A stretch of DNA of 64,000 bases, from positions 930,001 through 994,000 of the forward strand of contig JAPTOF010000032.1 of NCBI GenBank assembly GCA_028554755.1. Direction: 5' to 3'. Position 1 is the stretch's first letter, and each line of letters opens with the position of its first letter. The DNA comes from Cordia subcordata. Lineage: Eukaryota > Streptophyta > Magnoliopsida > Boraginales > Cordiaceae. Positions 45,646 through 56,639 of the stretch are shown one piece after another. Both the position numbers and the translations under genes were made by a program. Under the pieces are notes generated by a model. The model had not been told where the DNA came from. It was given only the letters and a program-made list of their open reading frames with translations, and ran no database searches.

Positions 45646-47526
45646 TGATGTTACTTTAGGAGCACAAGCCTAAAAAAGAGCAAGCGCACTGATCAATTGT
45701 AGTGTAGTATGTGTAAGTACGAGTGTTGAATCCACAGGGAGGTTATCCGTGGAGTAAGTCCTGAGAAGTGTGACCTAAAAAGTGCCTAAAAAGAAATAAA
45801 AGCTATCAATCTTTTAGGTTTCTAAGATTTAAAGGAGCTCAAATTAGAAGAAATCAAAACCAAGCTAAGGAAAGAGGGCAAAAAATGGGGGAAACAAGCT
45901 AACCTAGAGGGAGACTCACAAATGGAATGGATTAGGGTGACTATCACTTAACTATAGGAGAAATAGTACCTTTATGTTATGGGATCTAATGTGATAGTTT
46001 AACTATAAAATTTGTTCTATATTAGGTCACTAATTAGCTTCCTAATTTACCAGCAGGACTCAGTGTGGGTCTATCCCTAGGTGATGTCTACCTAGAGTCA
46101 CGGCGTGGTCCTTATAACTTAGGGCCTTAGGGCCTTAGGGTGGACTAACTAGCTTTCTATGTGATCTAGATTGATCCTACCATAGTGCTTGAACCATTAG
46201 TTCGGTTTGAAACCAAGACCTAGCAATGCTATAGCTGACTGAACCTATCCAGAAACCTAGTGGCTTGGTTTAAAGCTAAAGAAGACTCGATCTAGGCTAG
46301 CCTTAAGTTACACATCGTTAATCTAAAGTCACAATAGGGGGAATTGATCTTTTTTTAGTGTATTCATACATGTTCTACACTATGGCATTTGCAAATATAT
46401 GGAATTACTTGACTACCAAATATCGTCTTGGATTACACCATTTCATGCATTTGAAACCAACATGTATGCTGTTAAGGTCATATTTACTACATAGGCATGC
46501 AAACATACATATAGACATGAACATAAGCATTACCCACTTCATACAATTCTGACACAAACACATAGACATGTTTATATAATGGATTAGAAGTGTTTAGTAG
46601 TGATAGACATAAATTTATATATATACTACTCATTTAAGCATATTATCAAACACATGGACATGAATGAAATAAGCCATTAAAGCAATAAAAGCAAAGCATA
46701 TAGATATTAAACCATTAAATCCCATAACAATTAAGTATTAATTCAACCCATAATACAAGCCAGATCACCTTAGATAGATCTACTTAAACATAATATAAAA
46801 TAGGAGGAAAGGGAAATAGAGAGACTCCCCTTCTGTCCTAGTAATAGCTTTATAATTTCTTGAGTAAATCTTCAAAATCAAAGTGTTAAATCCCTCTAAG
46901 AAGTTTGAATCTAGCTGTTTTAGTGTGTGAGAGAGAGTGTGTGTGTGTGTGTGAGATAGGTCTGTTAGGTTTTTGTGTGTGTGTGAAAATTAGGCATAAA
47001 GTGTGTGTGAATTAATGATAAAATTGCTGCAAAATGGAGCCCTTTTTATAGCTATCTGCACATTCCCCACAACCTAGCTAGTCAACCGGCTTCATAGGGT
47101 ACTCGACTAGCTGATAAGCTGACATCTCTGGACCTATCGGTCAACCTAGCCAATTGATTAGCTCTAGGAGGACCTCGATCGACAATTTTTTGGTGCTCTC
47201 TAGAATGGACAATCGATCTGCTCCTTTTCAAGGTCAAACAGTTGAGCTTTTATCTTCCATGGCCTCTGATCTTCACCCCACAACCCATATACTTCATTGC
47301 TTTGTCGACAATCATCGTGCAAGCTCCATCATCAACCCAAGATTCACCTAAATCATCAAAATGAGTAATTAGTGTAGCGTTTTTTATAAAACTCAACTAT
47401 ACACAATATCTTCACTTAAGCGCATCTCTACCATAAGTAATACACTAATGCAACTATACAGGCACAAAGCACGTCAAAATCATATAAAAAGTACAATGCA
47501 AACACACAAAAAATTGAGACACATCA
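45646..47526 (-). repeat. 5' LTR of element J (1881 bp)
   Basis: Edges TGATGTTAC and GACACATCA. TATA-like tttttatag near 47048. A (GT)n run at 46934-46984. Decayed TCGACC-type motifs at 47085-47230. It aligns best to LTR A along its length. Confidence 0.8.
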
Positions 47527-47601
47527 AAGTTCACTTGAGTTAACAAGTCAATCATTCATCTTTTGTCTACATATGCCATTTCTCCATAACACATAATATA
47601 T
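47527..47601. other. Spacer between elements J and H
   Basis: 75 bp of AT-rich DNA between two LTR edges. Nothing recognised. Confidence 0.5.
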
Positions 47602-49403
47602 TGATATGGTTTGATTTGGTATGTGTTTGTATTACATTTTCTATATATTTTAGAGGTATTATACGCATGTATAGTGGCATTGGTGTAGTACATTTGCTAT
47701 AGATCAGCTTAAGTGAAGACAATTGTACATAGATAAGTTTAGTAGATAAACACTACATTAATTGCTTGATTTTGTGACTTAGGTAAGAGTTAGGTTGAAA
47801 TCGAGGATTACACGATGAAAAGTGATGAAGGTAAAAGGTGTAAGGGTTGTGGGAAAGAGGCTGGAAGCAAAGAAGATGAAGATTGAAGCAATAAAGAAGA
47901 ATCGATTGAACCCTAGAGCCTACTGGCTGACCTAGTAATTCCAGAGCACAGAAGGACGTACTGGTTGGGCTGACCGCTACAGTCAGTCCCAATCAGGCTA
48001 CAACTGTAGAAAGCATACTTTGGAGTCGATCAATCCTCCCCATCTATTGTCCAGCTAGTAAGGATGATTGGTAATGAAGCTAAGGTTATAAATAGGATCC
48101 GATGTTTCAGCATTTGGAGAATTAACTCACACACCACACACACTTCTCACACATATAACCCTAATTCTCACCCACCTCACACTCACCTTATCACATATTT
48201 TCCACTTGGATTCAAGTTTGTTTAGAGGGATTTAACAACTTTGGAGTGAGGATTTACACAAATTTTGTACAAAGACAGCTAGGATGGAAGGAAAGTTTTA
48301 TAATCTCTTTTTCGTCCTATTTTCATTTATGTTCGAGCATATTAGATTAGGGTGATTTACCTTGTGTAATGGGTTGATTTTATTCTCTATGTTATGGAAT
48401 TTTCATGACTTATGTATATACATACTTTATTCTACATATTAATGGCTCTTACTCATTACATGTCTGTATGTTTGATTAAATGCCTAGATGAGTAGTATAT
48501 GTATAACTTGGAGTTTGTTTGCTATAGAAAACCTCTAATCCACCTAATATACATGTCTATGCTTTTATTAATGGATTGTATGAAATAGGTTTGCAATGTT
48601 CATGTCAATGTATAACTCCAATCTTCCCTATTTGTTGATACCCAATTGCTAATAATGGTGTAAAACAAACATGACGATACTTTGATAGTGAATAGGTCCA
48701 CTTATTCACAACACCTTGGCCTAGAACCTCTAGGATTGTGCTTATTAGATATTATCCCACTATTGTGAACCTTAGAATGAAGGTGCACTACTTAGGACTA
48801 GCCTAGATCGAGTCCCTTTTAGCTTTAAATCTAGCTAATAAGAGTCTGGATAGGTTTAGTCGACCTTCGCAACACTAAGTCTTGGCTTTAAACCTAGCCA
48901 ATGATTTAAGTACTAGGGTAGGTTCATTCTAGGTCAACTAGGAGGCTAATTAGTCACTCCTAAGGTGCTAGGTCATAAGGACCATGTCGTAGCTCTAGGA
49001 GGCGCCCGCTAAGGATGGACCTGTACCGAGTCCTAGGGAAAAATTAGGACATCAATTAGTGACCTAGTTAAAAGTAACTGATAATTAAACCATCCCCTAT
49101 AATCCCGTAGCATTTAAGTCTAAAATCACCCATTAGCAAGGAAAAGTCACCTTAACCCATTCTATTTATTAGTTCCCTCTAGGTAGTTTGTTTCCCCACT
49201 TTCTATTACCATAGTGTTATTTTATTTCCTTTAGTTAGAGCTCTTGTAAATCCAAAAACCCCAAAAAAATGGTTAGTTTAGATTTTCTTTTAAGCGCTTT
49301 CTAAGACACACACATACACATAGAAACCACTCCACAAAATAGCCTCCCTACACTAATCCATGTGCTTGCGATTCTTTAGGCATGCACATTTAGAGAGACA
49401 TCA
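47602..49403 (+). repeat. 5' LTR of element H (about 1.8 kb)
   Basis: The right edge GAGACATCA is fixed by the PBS. The left edge is at TGATATGG (47602) or TGATTTGG (47612). A TATA-like TTATAAATAGG lies at 48087-48097 and is followed by a leader rich in CACACTCACC. The 3' third carries the family block TAGCCTCC...CTTGCGATTC. Confidence 0.75.
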
Positions 49404-49409
49404 AGTTCT

Positions 49410-49429
49410 TGACGCCGTTGCCGAGGAGG
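49410..49429 (+). other. tRNA-Asp primer-binding site, element H
   Basis: TGACGCCGTTGCCGAGGAGG differs from the perfect tRNA-Asp complement at two positions, both G to A. AGTTCT spacer to the LTR. Confidence 0.85.
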
Positions 49430-49710
49430 CATGATAGTTTGTGTTCTTTGCTTGGGTGTTTTAGTAGTCTCTCTTTTGTTTGTTTTGGTTTATTTTATTA
49501 GCTTGCTTTAATAGTTGTTTATCTTTCTTTGCATTTAGTTTCTTTGATCTTTTTGTCTTTACCTTCTGTGCTTAACATAGTTTACTTGTTTAGCTTTCTC
49601 ATTTTGCTTTTTCTTTTTGTTTTTAGTAGACTCTCTAGGTTTGTTGTTATAGATTTAGGTTATTGTTGAAGTTTTGGGGGTAGAAGTGGTCGGAGTTAAG
49701 ATAGTGTTAC
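49430..49710 (+). other. Untranslated leader of element H
   Basis: T-rich with repeats of TTTGTTT/GCTTTCT. No gene. Corresponds to the leaders of A and J. Confidence 0.5.
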
Positions 49711-50063
49711 ATGCTTGGTAGGGGATCCTTTAGGAATCCCTTAGTTCCATTTAGTCCTAAACCCAATAGTATTGCCCGACAATTTAGGAATTTAAAGGAT
49801 CTTCTTAAGGAGATGGCCGATCCAAATAATCCTCCTATCCCTCCCATTCCCTTTATGAATCCCATTCCATCGCATGATCACCATGGGCATCAAGCCCAAG
49901 ATCATTTAAGACAAAAGCCCCTTAGACCGGACCCACCCATAGATGATTAGCCGATAGTTAAGAAATTCTTCCTCCCTAATGCTTTTGAGCCTAATTTGGC
50001 TATTAATATTCAGGGGTTGAGGAAGACAAATTTTGAAATTAAGCCTAACATGTTGGCTATGCT
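49711..50063 (+). pseudogene. Gag N-terminal part, element H
   Basis: Starts at Met 49711 with FRNPLVPFSPKPNSIARQFRN, a Pro-rich stretch and a SHDHHGHQAQDHLRQKPLR block. A TAG at 49948-49950 follows; the frame then continues readable to 50063, where solo LTR M begins, just before the capsid core. Confidence 0.75.
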
Positions 50064-51135
50064 TGATAGCTATTCGTGAGCACAAGCCTAAATAGCCCTC
50101 AAACACACGGGTCACATGTAGCACAGTGTATGCAAGTGTAGGGTCGGATCCACTGAGAGGCCTAACGCGTAAAGTGTCCTAAGCTATGCACGTCCTAAGA
50201 GCTATGTGTTGAGACCTAAACTACACTATTTTTAGGGATTTTTGGTTTAAGAGGACAATCTAAAATAGTCAAACATCAGAAATAGGGGACTAGAGTGATT
50301 ATGTCTTGCCTATAGGTGATTACTACGTCTTTCTAGGGTTACTCGATGGATTACACTAAGTGCTCTAATCTAAACCTGTAATTAGCCTCCTAATTGGTAA
50401 CTCTAAGCCTCAATGCGAGTCCGTCCTTCAATGGCGATGCCTAGCAGTACGGCGTGGTCTTTTTGACTTAGGAATTAAGGATAGTCAATAAGGCTCTAGG
50501 TGAATGTAGATTGATCTAACCCTAGCACTTAGTCCACTAATTAGTTCCCCAATCTGACCCTAGGACTCGATGCGAGTCAGTCCCTAAGCTTCACCTTTCT
50601 TAGAGCTACAGTGTGGTCCTTATGAACCTAGGGTGTTAGGGTGGACTAACTAGCCTTCATAAGTGAACTAAGGTCAACTAAACTTATCTGGACTCCTATT
50701 AGCTAGATTTAAAGCCAAAGGGGACTTAACCTAGGCTAATTTCTAATTATGCACCATTGATCACATCACAATAACAAAAATTGACCTTAAAGCGCAAAAC
50801 AAACACATCTAAGGCATAGCATTCGAGAATACTTCGGAATAGTCTACTATTAAACACATAGACATGCTTAGATGACATCAATTTAAGCAATGGCACCCGA
50901 CATGTATGTAATAGAATCTATTTATGCTATTTGATATGCAAACACACACATAGACATGTATGTAGGCGTACCTGCTTCATGAAATCACCACACAAACACA
51001 TAGACATGCTAGCATAATGATTTAGAAATGGTTAATAGCAAAATAGACTTTAATATACATATAACACATCATTGAGGCATTTCTATAAACACCTAGACAT
51101 GGATGTAAATTTGCCAATCAAAACCCTAAGCACAA

Positions 51136-51138
<3 letters not shown>

Positions 51139-51175
<37 letters not shown>
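51139..51175. repeat. TA microsatellite in solo LTR M
   Basis: About 18 uninterrupted TA units. Confidence 0.9.
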
Positions 51176-51177
<2 letters not shown>

Positions 51178-51492
51178 ATCAAATACCCATAACAATAATA
51201 TAATAATTATCCATAATACAAGAGTAAATCACCCTACATAGCTCTAATCAAACATACTTAACTTAGGATAAAAGAGAGGCAAAGAAGCTACCCTTTTATC
51301 CAAAGCCATATCTTTACAATCCAAGAGCTAATACCCAAATCCTTGTGTTTGATCCTCCTAAGATGCTTGATTCCAAAGTGTTTTTGTGTGTAGAAGAACA
51401 TGTGAGAGGTGGGTGAAGAGGGGACTAGGGTTTTCGGAGATGGGTGCGAAAGAATATGACTTGTTCTCTTATAAAATAGCCAAAAAAAGGGC

Positions 51493-51502
51493 TTATATAG
51501 CC
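51493..51502 (-). promoter_or_regulatory. TATA box of solo LTR M
   Basis: The minus strand reads GGCTATATAAGC across the site, identical in core to the box at 154-162 in the related LTR. Confidence 0.55.
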
Positions 51503-52156
51503 AATTTTCCGCGACTTTTGGAACACCTAATCGGTGCACCGGTACCAAGGGACCTCAATTTCTCCAAAGAAGGGTTTCTCACTATTTTTACTAGCCTGGT
51601 GAGCTGGTGCACCGGTTCTTTGAAGGGCACTCAACCAACTCTTCTTGTTTTGCTCTATTTGGCTTCATTTTGGCTCCGATTCACGTGCAATTTTTTCTAT
51701 GGCTTCGTATCACTTCTGAGAATCTCTCAAGCCATTTTTCTTCATCTTTTGCACCTCATAAACATGTACAAACTTATTCCATTTCCTCTTTGGTTGCAAG
51801 CTCCAAATTTGGCTCCCGTTACGCTCAATTTCGCTCGTTTACTCCGTTCTTCGTCCGGGAGCTTGCAAATGCAATCTTGTTGCTTTCTTCTCATCCAAAA
51901 CACCTTTGTCTTGGCTTTATCATCACCTCTTCATCATTTTAAGCTCCAAGAATTGTTTCAAATCTCACCTAAAAGACAAGTTAAGTGCACCTTAATATAG
52001 CATTTATGCTTTAAGCTCAACTATAGACATCTAAAGCCTAATATGCTCAAGAATGATATAAATGCTATACTAATACACCTAATGGAGCACCAAACACCTG
52101 AAAATAGATATAAAATTGCAATGCAAAATCACACGCAAAACCCACACATCAATGCT

Positions 52157-52990
52157 CCTTCCTTCTATAGGAGAAGTAATGAAAGTCCCTTGGACCACAT
52201 TACCTATTTTGTAGAAATGAGTTCCACCCTTCATGTCCCTAATGTGTCTCAAGAGGTCATTTGTCTTAGATTATATCTGTTCACCCTTAAGGATAAGGCT
52301 AAGTCTTGGTTTTGTTCTTTATCTAGTAGTTGTATCACATCATAGGTTGAGCTTCAATCTAGGTTCTACTAAAAATTCTATCCCATGCCCAAGATGGCCG
52401 ACCTTAAGGCTTCTATATGACATTCTCCCATGATTTAGAGTCCTTTCATGAGGCTTGGGAGATGTTCACTAACCTTCTCAAACAATGTCCTCACCACAAA
52501 TATAATAAGCATGACCTACTCCAATATTTCTTTCAAGGTTTAAATGATCAAGATAGGATTATGTTGGATTCTATAATTGAAGATGAGTAAGACGCGGGAG
52601 AAAATGGACATGTTGGCCGAGAACTCTTTCCAAAATTCGACTATGGATAGGACTAGTCAGGAAGTGAATAAAAGAAGTGTTCATGAGGTTGGAGATTCTT
52701 AATATTTACCCGCTAAGGTAGAAGCCCTCACAAATAAGTTAGATCAATTCATTTCTTTGTCTCTTTCCTCTCATGGTCATAGAACTAGTTACATAGGTTC
52801 TTTCTCTGCCCCTTCGATAGTTGAGGTATGTGCATTGTGTTTTAAGTCATCTCACAAGACCATAGCTTGCCCCCTAACACCCCAATTTCCCAAGTTCATG
52901 CAGGAGCAAGTATGTGCTAAATAGAGTTATTCTCATGAGTACAATCTGTACTCTAAGACATACAATCTGGGGTGGCAGGACAACCCTAAG
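52157..52990 (+). pseudogene. Gag core and zinc knuckle, element H
   Basis: Capsid-like core with SPLDHITYFVEMSSTLHVPNV and LKDKAKSWF (52180-52345), then in shifted frames a QYFFQGLNDQDR block (about 52525) and, at 52829-52870, a complete CX2CX4HX4C zinc knuckle (C-AL-C-FKSS-H-KTIA-C), used for RNA binding. Several stops and a frameshift are present. This is the only intact knuckle of the four gag copies. Confidence 0.75.
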
Positions 52991-53008
52991 TTTTCTTAGA
53001 GTTAGAAT

Positions 53009-53408
53009 TACGACCTCACCTAAAATCTTAATCTTGTAGATAGGATATTGGTTTATTTATTTATTATGTTAACATGCCCCTAACATGTAACGTAATTTCT
53101 TTAAAGTTTCCACATGGACAATTTAATATTGTTTAAATGGGCAACAGTTAGGATCGAACCTGTGCCGTTTAGCTTCTAGGCTCTAATACTATATTGAGTT
53201 ACCACCTTATCTAAAAGCTTAAGCTTGTAAAGAGGATATTGATTTATTAATTTATTCTATTAACACACCCCCTCACGTGAAGCGTGATTTGTTCAAAGTT
53301 TGCACGTGGATAATTTAATATTTTTTTAAATGGGTGGTGGTAAGGATCGAATCTGTGTCATTTGGCTTCCAAACTCTGATACCATATTAAGTGATCACCT
53401 CATCTAAT
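53009..53408 (-). repeat. Tandem pair of ~190-bp small retroelement-like units
   Basis: Two copies (53009-53200 and 53201-53390) and the start of a third (53391-53408) share ATCTAAAAGCTTAAGC, AGGATATTG-TTTATT, ACACCCCCTCACGTG, TTTAAATGGG and GGATCGAA-CTGTG, ending CTCTGATACCATAT. On the minus strand this gives TATGGTATCAGAG (like an initiator-Met primer site or a Pol III A-box region) followed by a GATTCGATCC B-box-like motif. A TRIM with repeated LTRs or a tRNA-derived SINE are both possible. Confidence 0.6.
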
Positions 53409-53885
53409 TGTATTCAATGATCAAAATAATTACATTCCATAAGCCAGAATAGAATTGAGATTGAATTCTTAGCTAGAAAGGATCACAAAAAACCTTAGTG
53501 AGGTGCTTTCACTTGGATTCTTTGAAGAGTTGACTTCAAAGAGTTGTAATAGAGTTGGTTTGTGCTTCACCAACATTTGAAGAAACATTATTCATCTAGC
53601 GGAGTTGTTGTGAAGTTCAAAAGGGAGAATCCTTGTGGGATGGATATAGGCTTGGCCGAACCACCTAAAAATCGTGGTGTATTCTGACTCTTTTGTTTAC
53701 TACATCAATTGCTCGTACATTGCTTACTACTTGTTTGTTAAATTGCCTATGTGAAGTATGTTTATTATCTTGCATTCGAAGTTGCATTAAATTAATTTTA
53801 TTTTTTGAAAAAATATCATATTCTCAATTCACCCTCCCTCTTAAGATTATTTGCCACATAACAAGAAGTGCTATTACATTCATTT
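53409..53885 (+). repeat. Copia-like LTR remnant
   Basis: The end ATTCTCAATTCACCCTCCCTC followed by a CACATAACAAG is the typical 3' end of plant copia LTRs next to a PBS, and the preceding 'cttgtgggatggatataggc' region fits U5. The primer site itself has decayed. Left limit uncertain. Chance open frame at 53693-53887 ignored. Confidence 0.4.
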
Positions 53886-56219
53886 GATGCAATTAAAGAT
53901 CTAAAGATGTAATTGCAGTTAAAATTAGGTGAATTGAGGTAAGCTATTCAATAGATGTTTTTTGTTGTCTACACCTTTTAAGACAAGTCAGGACTTAATT
54001 ATCAGCTATACAAATTGTCTTTAAACTTTGTGTCCCCTTGGAAGATCAATTAGTTCCTCAACTTAATTGAAACCCATAAACTCAATTTTTTATTCCATTA
54101 CTTTAATCTACATATCCTTAGAAAGATTTTAGATAGAAAATTTGCTCATGCAAATCTTGGCTCATTTTCTTATCATAGAGTATTGTTTTAAAAAAAAAAG
54201 TCTAAAGCCTTCAATCTTAAATTATTGGTAATAGATCTTTTAATAAGAACTATTTCTCAATTAATATTCATTAATCTCCCTTTGTTGTTCACATTTCAAT
54301 CAACATGACTCCTACTTGGATAAGAAACATCTCACATGCTCCCACTTAGAACAAAATTTATATTATCACTTCCACTTGAAATAATCACACTCCCATTTGG
54401 AACAAGATTTGTGTTGTTGCTCCAACTTGAAGCAACACACTTCCACTTAGAGTGATATACTCCCACGTGGAGTAATAGGATTACTTTCATTTGTATCTAA
54501 TGATGGAGTTGTAGATTAGAAACTAATTCATTGTCAGCTAATATTCTCCCACTCAAATGAAGTGATCCTAGTATGTTACTATCTTCTATCTCAGATAAAG
54601 ATAGGTCTTGTCTTGTCTAATCCTTCATAAGAAACTTATCCTTTAAGGACAAGAAATACTCTTGAAAATAGTTTCCTTTCTTTACTAAAAAAAATCTTAT
54701 TTTTGAGGATCTCGTAATCTACATGCAAGGTATGATGTTCAACATACGTATATTTTAAACACTCAGCGATGATTGACGAGGTTAGTAAACATTTGCATAA
54801 CCTAGAGTTGAAAGTTCACTAAGTTCCCAATCATCTTCCTACAGTTGAATGCATAGCAAGAATTAACTCAATAAAAAACATAGCTAAGCATTTCTAATCA
54901 TGCTCCAAAAAACTTATTCATCAAGCATGAATTTATAATATCAAATGGATGATAATTTTAGACAAATTAACATTTAAATAAATATATAATATAGTAAACA
55001 AATCAATATGGATTCCAGTTGATGTTAAACTAATTAACATTAAAATGTTAAACAAATTAACACATAACTAGATATCCCAATTTCTTAACCACTTTAGAAG
55101 AGTGACACTAACCCACATCTTTCTCATGTATGAAAATAATTTTTCTATTTTTTCAAGAATTTATTACAGATAGAAACTAATTCTTTCCATAATTTTTTCA
55201 AAAAAAATTCTAAAATTAAGAATAATTAACAATTAAAATTTTCATACCAACAATTGAAATAATTAAAATTTCTCATTCCACCTTACAATGAAAGATATAA
55301 ATTTCTTTTAGAAAATGGCAACTAATATTAACTTTGTTCGATTCAGGCAATAACATAAATACTAAATTTATGTAGGATCAACTGACTCATATAGTTAATT
55401 ATTCATTAATTAGGGTCTCAAAAAACAAAAAATTGAAAGCGAATTTCAATTTATTATTTTATTTCTTAATTAAAAAATAATTTTAATTTTTTATTTTAAT
55501 TACACCATAAGCCTTTAAAATAAATTATCAAGCTCTGTTAATTTATAATATAGGCCTTAACCCATTTATAAAAACCTAAAATTTAAGAAACAGGCCATAA
55601 GCCCACTTTTCTAAGGCCCACCAGAAAAACTGAAGCCTATTTAAGAAACTTTTGCTTGAACCATGGCTCACGATTTAGTCAAATAGCTTGGTTGACCACA
55701 ATTGATAGCTAGCTCAAAAAGCTCAGTTTCTACTCATGGCTGCGACTAAGAAATCCTTTCTTTTTCAAAAGAATTCTAAAATAATTTTTAAAAAGTTTTC
55801 AAGACTATATTCAGAAAAATTCCAAAATGATTTTCAAAAAAATTTTATAACTTTTTGCAGAAAATTTTTGAAACAATTTTTAGAAAATTTCTAAAACTAT
55901 TTTTTTAGACTAAAACCCTAATTTTAGCCCTAATTGAAAATACATAATTTTCAATTAACTACAATCATGAACAAGATAAAGTAATACAGGCTAACTAATT
56001 ACACAAATTAATTACCGTATACAATTCAACATAAGATTAATCCATAATTGAAATTAGAATCATGATAGCTTTCATGACAAAATTATACTCAATAATCATG
56101 CACAGAAAAAGAAAATAAATTACAAATAAAATTCAGGTCTGATTCTAAGTTCACACAAAATCAATAAAATTAGCCAATGGATCTAACGATAAAAAAACCA
56201 GTCTATGACACTAATACCG
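53886..56219. other. AT-rich non-coding region, probable inside of a dead copia/LARD element
   Basis: No open frame above 60 codons. Notable content: a degenerate short repeat of CTCCCACTTGGAACAA type (54330-54480), long A/T runs, and many AAAATTTTTGAAA-type stretches (55760-55910). The LTR and primer-like sequence at the right end suggests it lies inside a minus-strand LTR element. Confidence 0.4.
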
Positions 56220-56620
56220 ATAAAGGAAAATATGATTCAATATGTAATTAAATACAAAGGTTGGGAGACTTACTGGTTTCTCTATAATGTGAAAGCAAGA
56301 TCTAATTCTAAAAGAACTGCGACTGGGATTACTGATCGGTGAAGATCCTCAAGGTATATTGGATGCTAAATCCCCTCTTTGCTATCGCATAATTCTTGCA
56401 GGCTTTTTCTCATAGTTTTCTGTGTATGATATATGGGGAATACGATTGAAGAACTTTGTCATTATATTATTAATAAGGCACTATATATACTTGTCAGCAC
56501 CTCCTCAATGTGCCTTAATCATAATATAATTAAGATTACATAATAGTTACCAAAGTAAACTAAAATACTCTTTAGATAAGTGAGCACCCCTTATGGGTAA
56601 ATCCCACTAAATCCAACAAT
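56220..56620 (-). repeat. Short LTR (about 400 bp), minus strand
   Basis: The right edge AAATCCAACA gives the sense start TGTTGGATTTAGTGGG. A minus-strand TATA-like AGTATATATAG lies near 56482-56492. The left edge abuts CACTAATACC, a decayed initiator-Met primer site. Length and layout fit a copia-type 5' LTR. Confidence 0.5.
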
Positions 56621-56639
56621 TTCCTTTGTAGATCATTTT

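Larger units (their letters stand above)
44984..47526 (-). mobile_element. Element J: 5' end of a gypsy element
   Basis: Minus strand: 5' LTR (45646-47526), PBS (45621-45639), leader and the first ~105 codons of gag. It is cut at 44984 by the end of LTR G. The LTR resembles the remnant of element C, so J and C may be the two ends of one element separated by F and G. Right flank AAGTT. Confidence 0.75.
50064..52151 (-). mobile_element. Solo LTR M (2088 bp) with perfect target duplication
   Basis: Starts TGATAGC and ends ACACATCA, flanked by ATGCT on both sides (50059-50063 and 52152-52156). Without it gag reads on in register into the conserved capsid core, in agreement with element A. It has no internal region. 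It belongs to the same subfamily as the partial LTR at 1-799. TATA at 51493-51502 (minus strand) and GGTGCACC palindromes near 51533 and 51605. Confidence 0.9.
47602..53008 (+). mobile_element. Element H: plus-strand gypsy element, 5' LTR to gag, interrupted by a solo LTR
   Basis: 5' LTR (about 47602-49403), tRNA-Asp PBS (49410-49429), leader, gag (49711-50063 and 52157-52990). Solo LTR M lies within gag. Pol is absent: after the gag zinc-knuckle region the sequence changes to a 190-bp tandem repeat at 53009. Confidence 0.8.

Noticed and set aside
51386..52000. 204-codon open frame on the plus strand
   Set aside because: It lies wholly inside solo LTR M, antisense to the LTR, in U3 sequence. 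It has no recognisable domain and is not conserved in the related LTR at 1-799.
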